Shown: positions 8,602 through 16,424 of the stretch, one piece after another | Layout: the number at the start of each line of letters is the position of its first letter | How positions within the stretch are numbered: the first letter of the stretch is position 1 | Assembly: GCF_008124785.1 (NCBI RefSeq) | Contig: NZ_VNHU01000004.1 | Location: forward strand, 62,001 to 126,000 | DNA length: 64,000 nt | DNA from: Aquimarina intermedia | Lineage (GTDB): Bacteria; Bacteroidota; Bacteroidia; Flavobacteriales; Flavobacteriaceae | Direction: 5' to 3' | Notes under the pieces: generated by a model | What the model was told of the DNA's origin: nothing | What the model saw: only the letters and a program-made list of their open reading frames with translations | Database searches by the model: none | Program-made: the position numbers and the translations under genes

Positions 8602-10026
8602 TTGGATACACCGACAAATGAAAAATTCAGAGATAGCATAGGTACCGTGACCGACGAGGGGAAACGTGCTTGGGTATATCCAAAAAAACCAAGTGGTAAG
8701 TTTTATACGTATCGTAAATGGGTAAGCTATCTATTGCTGATCTTTCTTTTCTCTGCTCCTTTTATCAAAATCAATGGTAATCAGCTCTTTCTCTTCAATG
8801 TGCTCGAGCGACGCTTTAATACTTTTGGTGCACCCTTCTGGCCACAGGATTTCCATTTATTCGTTATTTCCATGCTCATCGGAGTTGTATTTGTCACCTT
8901 GTTTACGGTTGGATTTGGTCGCATTTTTTGTGGATGGATTTGTCCGCAGACCATCTTTATGGAGATGGTTTTTCGGCGTATCGAATATTGGATTGACGGA
9001 GATCGTGGTTCGCAAATTCGGTTAGATAAACAGCCATGGAATGCAGAGAAGATTAAAAAACGTCTACTTAAATGGTTTATATTTTTTGTTATCTCATTTC
9101 TCATCGCCAACGTATTTCTGGCGTATCTCATCGGCAGTGACCAACTCATACAATACATCTTTATAAATGGTCCCTTTGCGCATGTGAGTACGCTGATCTC
9201 TCTGGTGATCTTTACACTGGTTTTTTATTTTGTCTTTGCTTGGTTTCGTGAACAAGTATGCATCATAGCTTGCCCCTATGGACGCTTACAAGGGGTGCTG
9301 TTGGATTCAAAATCAATTGTGGTGGCCTATGATTATAAGCGAGGAGAAAAAGAAGCTGGAAGGGCTAAATTTAAGAAAAATGAAGGTCGCCCAGCTACAG
9401 GAAAGGGTGATTGTATTGATTGTTTTCAATGTGTTCACGTATGTCCTACCGGTATAGACATTCGCAATGGTACCCAATTAGAGTGTGTGAATTGTACCGC
9501 CTGTATTGATGCGTGTGATCATATGATGGAAAAAGTGAATCTGCCAAAAGGCCTCATTCGCTACGCGAGTGAAGAGAACATTGCCAAAAAAGCAAAGTTT
9601 ACGTTTACTCCGCGGTTAAAGGGAAATACTGCTGTTTTAGTGATTCTTACCGGAATTTTAAGCGGTATGTTGTTTCTGCGCAATGATATAGAAGCGAACA
9701 TCTTGCGACTCCCCGGACAACTCTATGAACATAAAGAACATAACATTATAAGTAATGTATATACGTTTAAACTAATAAACAAAACAACCGAAGCTATCCC
9801 GGATGTACATTTTAAATTATTATCGCATGAAGGTACTATCAAAGTCGTAACTCATAAAAATTTTATCGTTCCCAAACAGGGACTGGCAGAAGGTACTTTA
9901 TTTATAGAGATTAATAGTGCTGCCCTTAGCGGCGATAAAGATAAACTTCGCATCGGCGTCTATAGCTCAGATACATTGATAGAAACCACCACCACCGCGT
10001 TTCTCGGTCCGCGTAGTTATCGGTAG
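8602..10026 (+). CDS. ccoG: Cytochrome c oxidase accessory protein CcoG (membrane ferredoxin)
   Basis: 474 residues. The start is TTG 8602 (MDTPTNEKFRDSIGT), chosen because family homology begins here and there is no suitable ATG. There are several transmembrane helices in the first 220 residues and near 340. Redox motifs: FCGWICPQT, CIIACPYGRLQG, and a two-cluster ferredoxin section with CIDCFQCVHVCPTG and CVNCTACIDACDHM. A C-terminal immunoglobulin-like periplasmic domain follows. CcoG (RdxA/FixG) is a Cu(II) reductase that helps deliver Cu(I) to cbb3 oxidase. It is in line with ccoNOQP and upstream of ccoH. Confidence 0.94.
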   Translation: MDTPTNEKFRDSIGTVTDEGKRAWVYPKKPSGKFYTYRKWVSYLLLIFLFSAPFIKINGNQLFLFNVLERRFNTFGAPFWPQDFHLFVISMLIGVVFVTLFTVGFGRIFCGWICPQTIFMEMVFRRIEYWIDGDRGSQIRLDKQPWNAEKIKKRLLKWFIFFVISFLIANVFLAYLIGSDQLIQYIFINGPFAHVSTLISLVIFTLVFYFVFAWFREQVCIIACPYGRLQGVLLDSKSIVVAYDYKRGEKEAGRAKFKKNEGRPATGKGDCIDCFQCVHVCPTGIDIRNGTQLECVNCTACIDACDHMMEKVNLPKGLIRYASEENIAKKAKFTFTPRLKGNTAVLVILTGILSGMLFLRNDIEANILRLPGQLYEHKEHNIISNVYTFKLINKTTEAIPDVHFKLLSHEGTIKVVTHKNFIVPKQGLAEGTLFIEINSAALSGDKDKLRIGVYSSDTLIETTTTAFLGPRSYR

Positions 10027-10166
10027 TCAACAAGGAAAAAGTGAAGAGGCAAAAGGCATAAGAGCGTGAAGAACAGAGAGAAGAGAACAATGAGAAGAGA
10101 GAACAGAGAGAAAAACCTAACAACTAGTGCCTAATGGCTACTAACTAGTGCCTAAAAAAAGTAACT
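10027..10166 (+). repeat. Intergenic purine tract with ACTAGTGCCTA repeats
   Basis: Between ccoG and ccoH: a GA-rich stretch (GAACAGAGAGAAGAGAAC-type words, 10069-10110) followed by AACAACTAGTGCCTAATGGC (about 10117-10136) and ACTAACTAGTGCCTA (about 10140-10154). It resembles 8498-8601 in both content and order, so I treat the two as members of one repeat type. No coding potential is seen. Confidence 0.7.
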
Positions 10167-10613
10167 ATGAAAATTAATTGGGGAACAGCAATTGTACTTG
10201 CATTTATAGGGTTTATATCCTTTATTTTATTCTTTGTGATTCGGATGAATACGAATACGGCATACCAACATGATTTGGTTACCGAAGAATATTATAAAAA
10301 AGAACTGGCGTTTCAAGAAGAGATTACTGCTCAGGAAAAAGGCAACGCTCTTACTACCAACATTACCATCGCCAAAACAGTAGAGGGTATAGTTATCAAC
10401 TTTCCCGCGGATATTCAATTCAAAGAAATTACGGGGATTGTTACGCTGTACCGTCCGTCAAATAAGAAGTTAGATTTTGAGATCCCAATAAAACTAGTCA
10501 GCCCCACCCTACTGATCCCTAATTCAGAATTAATCGACGGTCGGTGGAATGTGGATGTCAACTGGACGCATCAGGGAACAAACTACTTATTCAAACAACA
10601 TATCACTTTGTAA
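10167..10613 (+). CDS. ccoH: FixH/CcoH family protein for cbb3 oxidase assembly
   Basis: 148 residues. There is one N-terminal transmembrane helix (about 7-27), then the FixH-type segment HDLVTEEYYKKELAFQEEI (about 35-54) and a beta-rich periplasmic domain ending RWNVDVNWTHQGTNYLFKQ. CcoH binds the CcoIS/NOP assembly intermediates and stabilises the oxidase. The gene ends 3 bp before the next start, so the two are likely translated together. Confidence 0.88.
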   Translation: MKINWGTAIVLAFIGFISFILFFVIRMNTNTAYQHDLVTEEYYKKELAFQEEITAQEKGNALTTNITIAKTVEGIVINFPADIQFKEITGIVTLYRPSNKKLDFEIPIKLVSPTLLIPNSELIDGRWNVDVNWTHQGTNYLFKQHITL

Positions 10614-10616
10614 GTC

Positions 10617-11318
10617 ATGTATCTTTCGGCAATCATATTAGGTTTATTGGGTAGCTTCCACTGCATTGGGATGTGCGGTCCTATTGCTTTTATGCTTCCG
10701 TTAAATCATCGTGAGCCCGTTAAAAAATTCTTTCAGCTATCCCTGTATCATATGGGTCGGCTGTTGGCATACGGGATTTTAGGGTTATTTTTTGGTGCCA
10801 TTGGCGAACGCTTATACCTTTTCGGCTTACAACAAAAATTATCCATAGTGATAGGGTTGTTAATGATTGTAGTGATAATACTGCCAACCAAAACCTTTAC
10901 CAAATACAACCTTTCAAAACCTATATATCGTCTCCTATCCAAGCTAAAAACCGCCCTGGGCAAGGAATTAAAAAAGAAGACCCCTGATACATTTTTGACC
11001 ATTGGATTTTTAAATGGTTTACTGCCCTGCGGACTCGTATATATGGCGGTATTTGGTGCGATGGCGGGTGCTTCTATACTGGAGGGTAGTGTATATATGA
11101 TGCTGTTTGGTGTAGGTACTATCCCGTTAATGACGATTGCGGTCTACGCCGGAAGTATGCTGAATGTAAAAGTACGTGCACGTCTGCAAAAAATGATTCC
11201 GGTGCTGGTGATTATCATCGGGCTCCTTTTTATCGTAAGAGGCCTAGGTTTGGGCATTCCTTATGTATCACCTAAAGCTCCCGTAGCTGAAGTAAGTGCC
11301 GACATGGAGTGTCATTAG
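10617..11318 (+). CDS. TauE/SafE-like membrane protein of the cco cluster
   Basis: 233 residues with six or so predicted transmembrane helices. The N-terminal motif GSFHCIGMCGP and a later LNGLLPCGLVYMA carry the paired cysteines typical of the DsbD/UreH-like 'sulfite exporter TauE/SafE' family that often closes cbb3 clusters in Bacteroidota. These Cys motifs suggest a redox or copper-handling role rather than sulfite export; that is an inference. It is the last gene of the operon, and a GC-rich palindrome follows at 11385-11408. Confidence 0.85.
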   Translation: MYLSAIILGLLGSFHCIGMCGPIAFMLPLNHREPVKKFFQLSLYHMGRLLAYGILGLFFGAIGERLYLFGLQQKLSIVIGLLMIVVIILPTKTFTKYNLSKPIYRLLSKLKTALGKELKKKTPDTFLTIGFLNGLLPCGLVYMAVFGAMAGASILEGSVYMMLFGVGTIPLMTIAVYAGSMLNVKVRARLQKMIPVLVIIIGLLFIVRGLGLGIPYVSPKAPVAEVSADMECH

Positions 11319-11660
11319 AATCTTTTAGCAAATATTCTTTATAGCCAATACTCTTGTTATTATTTATTGATGTTGACCCCATCTTGATAAGGGGGGTACC
11401 CCCTATCACCTACCCCCTTGACCCCTCACCGAAGTAATTCGATGAATGCTTTTAATAACTATTACCCCTCTCCACATAGACTATTTGGCCTTCATTAAAG
11501 GTTTTATGGGGTTCATTATGGCCTTATAGCCCATTTGATGACCCTTTTTTGGGTTCATACCAGGGGTTACAGGCCTTAACACAAGGCTTCGAAGTACTTA
11601 AAGCAAGGCTCGAGATAGTTTGGGAACACCTATAAGGGTGTTAAAGAGAGGCTATAAGCA
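11319..11660. other. Gene-free stretch after the cco cluster
   Basis: About 340 bp with no supportable ORF. It holds the palindrome at 11385-11408 and scattered G/C-runs (TACCCCCTTGACCCC, TATGGGGTTCAT, TTTGGGTTCAT, CCAGGGGTTAC). The words GGGTTCAT occur twice. It looks like decayed or repeat-derived DNA; I see no RNA gene. Confidence 0.5.
11385..11408. terminator. GC-rich palindrome after the cco cluster
   Basis: TGATAAGGGGGGT followed at once by ACCCCCTATCA gives an almost perfect hairpin with one unpaired A and one extra G in the left arm. It lies 67 bp after the last cco gene. There is no following T-run, so a Rho-independent terminator is not certain; it could be a transcript-end stabiliser or a protein site. 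Confidence 0.4.
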
Positions 11661-11666
11661 CAAAAA

Positions 11667-11684
11667 AACCGCATCACTGCGGTT
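11667..11684 (-). terminator. Terminator of the first paralogue
   Basis: Stem AACCGCA/TGCGGTT with loop TCAC. Read on the reverse strand it is followed by a run of seven T, as expected of a Rho-independent terminator for the gene at 11720. A near-identical copy follows the second paralogue at 12312-12335. Confidence 0.85.
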
Positions 11685-11719
11685 CTTTCTCTTAACGTAA
11701 GGGTAAATGGATAAAATCG

Positions 11720-12202
11720 TTATTCCGATGGATCGGTATCCTCGTTTGAATGCTTTCTGTTAAAGAGTTTTTTCATATCCTCGTACACCGTTTTTGCTCC
11801 GGGTTCATTTTCTTTAGATAAATAACGCACCATACGATAAAAACTCAAGGCATTGTTGTAATTATCATGATCCAATAGTGTTTTAGTATCTATGAGTTGT
11901 TGCGTTAGATTTTCCATCAAATGTACACGATCCTCGATCTGCTTGCGTACTGCATAATCACGATCAAACTCCTCTTTATCTATGAAGTTGGGCACCCACT
12001 CCGGGTTTTGCTCCATATAGTTTTTTACTTTGTCAACGATCAATTTGTTTTGATTGGCAATACGACCATATTGCTGTCTTTGATCCGCAGATATATTCAC
12101 GGTTTTTCCTTTAAGGATCGTTTTAAAAGCGTTTAAATGTGTGTCGAGATCTTTTAATTCTTTGTCAGAGAAGCTGACACTAATTAGGTTTTCTAAAGCC
12201 AT
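11720..12202 (-). CDS. Unknown helical protein, tandem paralogue A
   Basis: 160 residues, hydrophilic and predicted all-helical, with no signal peptide or membrane segment. Recognisable landmarks shared with the neighbour at 12363 are SFSDKELKDLD near the N-terminus, WVPNFIDKEEFDRDY near residues 75-90, LTQQLIDTKTLLDHDNYNN at 104-122 and SFYRMVRY. I do not recognise a named family; similar proteins occur in other Bacteroidota genomes as hypotheticals. The acidic C-terminus NEDTDPSE differs from that of the paralogue. The ATG at 12202 gives MALENLISVSFSDKEL and is unambiguous. Confidence 0.75.
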   Translation of the reverse strand: MALENLISVSFSDKELKDLDTHLNAFKTILKGKTVNISADQRQQYGRIANQNKLIVDKVKNYMEQNPEWVPNFIDKEEFDRDYAVRKQIEDRVHLMENLTQQLIDTKTLLDHDNYNNALSFYRMVRYLSKENEPGAKTVYEDMKKLFNRKHSNEDTDPSE

Positions 12203-12311
12203 TGTTAGGTTTTTTGGTTATACTTACCAAAGCTACTACCTATAAATGGATTTTTATCAGGGGAAAAATACCCTTTTTTTATGCGCATGAATTTCTTCTG
12301 AAAAATAAAAA

Positions 12312-12335
12312 AAACCGCATCACTGCGGCTTTTTC
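12312..12335 (-). terminator. Terminator of the second paralogue
   Basis: Same core as the terminator at 11667 (ACCGCATCACTGCGG). Read on the reverse strand the hairpin is followed by a long T-run. The gene and its terminator appear to have been duplicated together. Confidence 0.85.
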
Positions 12336-12362
12336 TGAAAACTAAGGGTAAAAGGAAAATTT

Positions 12363-12821
12363 TTAATCTGCAACCATCATGTTTTCATCCATGATCACGT
12401 TGCCAAATAATTTCTTTATGTCTTGATATACGGTGTGAGCTCCCGGTTCATTTTTGGTCGCATAGTAGCGCACCATTCTGTAAAAACTCAAGGTGTTGTT
12501 ATAATTGTCATGATCCAATAACGTCTTGGTATCGATTAACTGTTGTGTTAATTCTTGTAGTAAAGTAATACGTGCCTCGATGTGTTTGCCCACCAAATAA
12601 TCACGATCAAATTCTTCTTTATCGATAAAGTTGGGAACCCACTTAGGATGCTTCCCCATATAGGTGATAACTTGATCTACTATCTGCTTATTACGATCAG
12701 CAATGTCGCTATAATGTATTCGTTGCTCTGACGATAGTGCAAAGGTTTTTGCTTTTATAATGTTTTGGATCCCTTGAATATGCGCGTCCAGTTCGTTTAA
12801 CTCTTTATCCGAAAAATTCAC
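12363..12821 (-). CDS. Unknown helical protein, tandem paralogue B (start uncertain)
   Basis: Paralogue of the gene at 11720, in the same orientation with 160 bp between them. Shared segments include NFSDKELNELDAHI, WVPNFIDKEEFDRDYLVG, LTQQLIDTKTLLDHDNYNN and SFYRMVRY. Homology to paralogue A starts near GTG 12821 (MNFSDKEL), giving about 152 residues. The frame is open further up to an ATG at 12938, but that extension (MRKQPFQKGVLS...) has no counterpart in paralogue A. The bases aligned to the ATG of paralogue A are no start codon, and a run of seven T lies there, so a small 5' frameshift is possible. Function unknown. Confidence 0.65.
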   Translation of the reverse strand: MNFSDKELNELDAHIQGIQNIIKAKTFALSSEQRIHYSDIADRNKQIVDQVITYMGKHPKWVPNFIDKEEFDRDYLVGKHIEARITLLQELTQQLIDTKTLLDHDNYNNTLSFYRMVRYYATKNEPGAHTVYQDIKKLFGNVIMDENMMVAD

Positions 12822-13176
12822 ATGAATTGATTTAAAAAAATAATTAGTAGTCCGTTTTATAAGTTGGAGCAAAACTATGATCTTTATTCGAAAGTGGTAA
12901 GGGGATAAAACCCCTTTTTGAAAGGGTTGCTTTCGCATTTTGTTTTAGGGTATCGACATGAGGTTATGTGGTTTAGGGGTAAATCCTGAAGAGCACGTAC
13001 TTATACGTTTTATAATATTTGGGTACTTACGCTCTTTTATCTACACCTTAATAATCTGATCTTTATACTATAGAATAAGAATTGATTGTGGGTGGAAAGA
13101 ATTATAGCTTTTAGCATACCAGTACTAAAGGACCTCACAATAGCTTGAATTTGTTTAACAATTAAAGATAGAAAAA

Positions 13177-13554
13177 ATGAAAGAGCAAGATTTTAAAAAT
13201 CCGGAGGAAGCGATGAAAGCGCTGGCTAGTGGCGAAGTGGAGACAGCTAAAGCAGCATCACAAGCAACCGTGGGATTAGGTCCAAATCAAAAAGGTTGGT
13301 TTACCTTATATTGGGAGGCCACTGCAGTGGGCAAGTACGATTGGATTGGATTATATGAAAACGTAAATAAAACGGATACTGAGTATATAACAGGTAACAA
13401 CTGGCAGTGGGCCAGCAAAGGGAATGAATATGTGACCAATACGGCTTGTCAACCGGGGTACGCAGCGCGATACCTTATTTGGGATACCAATACTGAAAAA
13501 TATAAAGCCATCGCTAAAACAGGCGCCTATCCAAAAAAGATTAGTTCTAAGTGA
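13177..13554 (+). CDS. Small unknown protein with Trp-rich beta-type domain
   Basis: 125 residues, no signal peptide. After a short Lys/Glu/Ala-rich N-terminus (MKEQDFKNPEEAMKALASGE) comes a compact aromatic domain with GWFTLYWEATA, YDWIGLYENV, WQWASKGNEYV and ARYLIWDTN. The spacing of YDWIGLY and the later beta strands resembles SKICH-like or similar beta-sandwich domains, but I cannot assign it with confidence. It stands alone, with its own terminator at 13579-13612. The start ATG follows TTAAAGATAGAAAAA; a poly-A leader of this sort is usual in Bacteroidota. Confidence 0.65.
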   Translation: MKEQDFKNPEEAMKALASGEVETAKAASQATVGLGPNQKGWFTLYWEATAVGKYDWIGLYENVNKTDTEYITGNNWQWASKGNEYVTNTACQPGYAARYLIWDTNTEKYKAIAKTGAYPKKISSK

Positions 13555-13578
13555 ATATGTAATTTCCGTTTGAATAAG

Positions 13579-13612
13579 CCTATATCGTTTAAGATGATAT
13601 AGGTTTGTTTAT
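13579..13612 (+). terminator. Rho-independent terminator
   Basis: Perfect stem CCTATATC (13579-13586) / GATATAGG (13596-13603), then TTTGTTTATTTT. It lies 25 bp after the stop of the gene ending at 13554. Confidence 0.85.
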
Positions 13613-13710
13613 TTTGGTTTTTTAAAACGAGAAAATAAACGTAGTACATCGTATACCCTTTATCGATTTAATTCACCGATGATTTAAAGATTATATTTTC
13701 TTTTTTGATA

Positions 13711-13897
13711 TGGGATCACATATGGAATTAAGACCATAGCGATCTTGATGAGATCTTTGGCTTCATCTACGACATAGATAATTTTATATTGATTGTCTGT
13801 AAGCGAACGATAGGTAATCTTAGCGTGTTTCACAAAGGAAATGACCTTCCAGTCTAGAACTACACTTTACTCTGATTTCATAAATAATTTTGTACAT
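13711..13897 (-). pseudogene. Relic of a ParE/RelE-type toxin
   Basis: On the reverse strand 13822-13735 translates as KITYRSLTDNQYKIIY followed by VVDEAKDLIKIA. This matches the intact ParE-like toxin at 16122-16424 (KITYRSLTANQYKIIY, TVDEAKDLIKIA) almost residue for residue. Upstream of this the similarity fails: an ATG at 13897 (MYKIIYEIRVKC...) runs to a stop after about 25 codons in a different frame, and the middle of the toxin is missing. No antitoxin is present. The relic is on the same strand as the intact copy and lies on the other side of the DUF262-HNH gene. Confidence 0.85.
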
Positions 13898-13915
13898 AGG
13901 TTTTTTTCATTCCAG

Positions 13916-14269
13916 CTAATTGAATTTTTCTGCATCTTTAAGACCGAAGTACATTGGATATTCAACAGTTGTGTCTTTTTTAAATAAAAATAACTCATTT
14001 GAATTTGCAGGTTTTGAAATCGAATCTCCCTTCTCAATAAATTTTATATTCGAAGAACCAATTTCCAAATCAATAAAGTCTTCAATATCATATATTTTAA
14101 CTAAAATTCCGCTATTAGATCGGAATTTGTACTCGACAATTCCGTTCAGTGAGTTTTGATAGTATTCCTTCGTATGCCAATACGAATTCCAAAAAATAAA
14201 AACAAATAGTCCAATACCAATAGTAAGAAATATTCCTTTTTTTAGTTTTAGAAAATGATGGATTATCAT
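13916..14269 (-). CDS. Small membrane-anchored protein of unknown function
   Basis: 117 residues. One N-terminal transmembrane segment (about 12-28, KGIFLTIGIGLFVFIFW) is followed by a periplasmic or outward-facing beta-type domain (GIVEYKFRSNSGILVKI, DLEIGSSNIKFIEKGDSISK). It is AT-rich compared with its neighbours. Its 3' end abuts the ParE relic. I do not recognise the family; single-helix proteins of this size beside nuclease genes can be immunity or accessory factors, but nothing in the sequence proves that. Confidence 0.55.
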   Translation of the reverse strand: MIIHHFLKLKKGIFLTIGIGLFVFIFWNSYWHTKEYYQNSLNGIVEYKFRSNSGILVKIYDIEDFIDLEIGSSNIKFIEKGDSISKPANSNELFLFKKDTTVEYPMYFGLKDAEKFN

Positions 14270-14503
14270 AAAGTTAAATTTAGTTTTAGCTTTTCAACTT
14301 ACGTACAACATTTAGCTATTATTAGTATGGAATTTCAAAGCAGCAAACTTTTTGTTAATTATTAAAGTAATTTTTTTGGTTTGTTTAAATTTTTCTTTTT
14401 CAATAATAAATCAAAAGATTTATCGACTTTACAAATAGACATAAACTTTTTGATTACACTCTAATGGCCCAATTTGCTATACAATAGTTTTGGACATAGC
14501 TAT
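14270..14503. other. AT-rich gap between the small membrane protein and the DUF262-HNH gene
   Basis: 234 bp, strongly AT-rich, without a supportable ORF. It should hold the promoter of the 13916-14269 gene (reverse strand) and the 3' untranslated part of the DUF262-HNH transcript. No clear terminator is seen. Confidence 0.4.
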
Positions 14504-16051
14504 TTAGTTTTTATAAGTCGTATTACAATAAGGATGGGTTATTTGTCCGTTTTCAGGATTTCCTTGTCCTCCGTCTTGTTTTCTGTCAATGTGGTCAATA
14601 GTAATTGAATTTTTATGAATAAACCCATTGCAAATTTTACATCTAACACCATTTTTCAATGCTTCTTTAATAAATACTTCAGATTTGGAATCAGTCGTAA
14701 AGTTGCTGAAAATTTCTTTAGACTCAGGCGTTGATTGTAAAGTTATATAATCAAATCTGGTAATTTGAATTATCTCTTTAACACTTTCTTTTACAGACTT
14801 ACCTTCTAGTAATTTTTTATTTATTTCAGTGTAAAATTCCACTACGTGTGGGATAGCTTTAAATGCAGTTCTATATTTCCTTGAAATTTGTTGAATGATA
14901 TATTCATAACCAAGTAAAAATTCTTCAAATTTCTCTCTGGTTTGTATAAAGTCGTTATACTTGTTTCTTTTGTCTAGTTCTTTTACATAAGCTAACGTGA
15001 AATAAAACGAAGCTGGTTTATGTTTGCCTTCTATTGAATAAAAATATACAATTGGATGCAATCCAAGAGAAGAAGGATGTACACTATTTAAACGCCAAGC
15101 TAATTTCCTCACATTTTTTAAATATCTCAAAGTTTGTGAGCCATCTATATCATCATTTAGATTTTCTGAAAAATTTGGGCCTATGTTACTGCTCATATTT
15201 ACAAACTCCAAAATTAGAGGTAAACTTTGGGCCGAAGCTAGTTTCCCACCAATTGGAATATCTAAAGTCTTTACTGGTGTTTTTAATGTAGGATTGTAAA
15301 TTATATTATGAATTTCTTTTGATATTTTTTGGATCTCAGCTTGAATTTCAGCCGAAAAATCTGACCAATATTTGTGTCCTTGTCCACCTCGGATAATCGC
15401 TCTTGCGGCTATACAATTTCCTTTTTTTCTCGATTCAAGTATTTTTAATTCAGTTGGGTCTATTTTTGAAGGTTGTTGATTTATTTTGAAGAATGATTTC
15501 TCGGCTTTTTTAGCATCCCCATCCACCCATTGAACTTGAATTGAAAAAGCACCTAAATTTTTAGCCTTTTGAATTAGGTCCTCATTTCCATTTTCTTGAA
15601 TTGGTGCGTTTATAATATCCTCATATTTACCAATTCTCTTACTTATTAATTTCCGTGTTTTTTGCGCTATATCTTTAAATTCCTCGTTTAAGCTATCTCC
15701 AAACAATTTTTGCGAAATTTCTCCATCTCCATAATCATCCTTAATCCATGAAATTAATGCACTGAGCCTATGTGCACCATCGATAACAAAATACAAACCA
15801 GTATTATTTCTCCATAAAATAATTGCAGGTATTAACTCTCCATTGATAAAACTCTCAATAAATTCAGCAATTTTTTTTGCATCCCATTCATTAGTCTCTC
15901 TTTGAAAATCAGGTTTTCTCAAAAATGGATAAAAGAATCCACCTGTAAAATTAGAAATTGATATTGAGTTGAATAAATTAGTTGAGTTTTGGCTCCCAAT
16001 TACTTCGAAATCTTCTCTTGGTATTATTGCATCTAAATTTACCTTTGCCAT
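14504..16051 (-). CDS. DUF262 domain protein with C-terminal HNH endonuclease motif
   Basis: 515 residues, cytoplasmic. The N-terminal ~180 residues are a DUF262 (ParB/Srx-like NTPase-nuclease) domain: YPFLRKPDFQRETNEWD at 41-57 and VIDGAHRLSALISWI with the D-G-x-x-R element at 91-95. A long helical middle part follows. The last ~45 residues form an HNH zinc finger: CKICNGFIHK, TIDHID, and HPYCNTTY. DUF262-HNH/DUF1524 proteins include the type IV, modification-dependent restriction enzymes GmrSD and BrxU, so a role in phage defence is likely but not proven. Base composition is more AT-rich than in flanking core genes. It is flanked by two copies (one broken) of the same toxin gene. Confidence 0.85.
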   Translation of the reverse strand: MAKVNLDAIIPREDFEVIGSQNSTNLFNSISISNFTGGFFYPFLRKPDFQRETNEWDAKKIAEFIESFINGELIPAIILWRNNTGLYFVIDGAHRLSALISWIKDDYGDGEISQKLFGDSLNEEFKDIAQKTRKLISKRIGKYEDIINAPIQENGNEDLIQKAKNLGAFSIQVQWVDGDAKKAEKSFFKINQQPSKIDPTELKILESRKKGNCIAARAIIRGGQGHKYWSDFSAEIQAEIQKISKEIHNIIYNPTLKTPVKTLDIPIGGKLASAQSLPLILEFVNMSSNIGPNFSENLNDDIDGSQTLRYLKNVRKLAWRLNSVHPSSLGLHPIVYFYSIEGKHKPASFYFTLAYVKELDKRNKYNDFIQTREKFEEFLLGYEYIIQQISRKYRTAFKAIPHVVEFYTEINKKLLEGKSVKESVKEIIQITRFDYITLQSTPESKEIFSNFTTDSKSEVFIKEALKNGVRCKICNGFIHKNSITIDHIDRKQDGGQGNPENGQITHPYCNTTYKN

Positions 16052-16121
16052 TATTTAATTTTGATTTTAACAGGATTACTTTAATTTTACTCAACACTCA
16101 TATTCAGCTCATATATCCTCT

Positions 16122-16424
16122 TTAGATAACAGGATCACGTCTCGTATTATAAACCGTAGCGATCTTGATAAGATCTTTGGCTTCATCTACGGTATAAATA
16201 ATTTTATATTGATTGGCTGTGAGTGATCGGTAGGTAATCTTATCACGTTGTAAAGATTCTTCTACACTCCCTAAAAAAGGTTCTTCGATAAGAAGGTTTA
16301 CTTCGCCTATGATAGTATGTATCACCTTTTTTGCCGCTTTAAGACTGGAGCGCTTAATATGCTGCTCGTATACTTGTTCTAACTGATTCTCAGCCAAGGC
16401 GGACCATATAATTTTATTTACCAT
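16122..16424 (-). CDS. ParE/RelE-superfamily toxin
   Basis: 100 residues with the ParE/RelE-type core: IIWSALAENQLEQVYEQHI, SSLKAAKKVIHTIIGEVNLL, ITYRSLTANQYKIIYTVDE and LIKIATVYNTRRDPV at the C-terminus. The C-terminal 'R-x-x-P' ending is typical of the family in Bacteroidota. The ATG overlaps the antitoxin stop by one base (TAATG), so translation is coupled. Family members poison DNA gyrase (ParE) or cleave ribosome-bound mRNA (RelE); which applies here cannot be told from the sequence. Confidence 0.88.
   Translation of the reverse strand: MVNKIIWSALAENQLEQVYEQHIKRSSLKAAKKVIHTIIGEVNLLIEEPFLGSVEESLQRDKITYRSLTANQYKIIYTVDEAKDLIKIATVYNTRRDPVI

Noticed and set aside
11319-11660. Attachment site or insertion sequence after the cco cluster
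   Set aside because: No transposase or integrase frame, no long terminal inverted repeats and no target duplication can be seen.
12822-12938. N-terminal extension of paralogue B up to ATG 12938
   Set aside because: The 39 extra residues have no counterpart in paralogue A and look like translated non-coding DNA; kept only as an alternative start.
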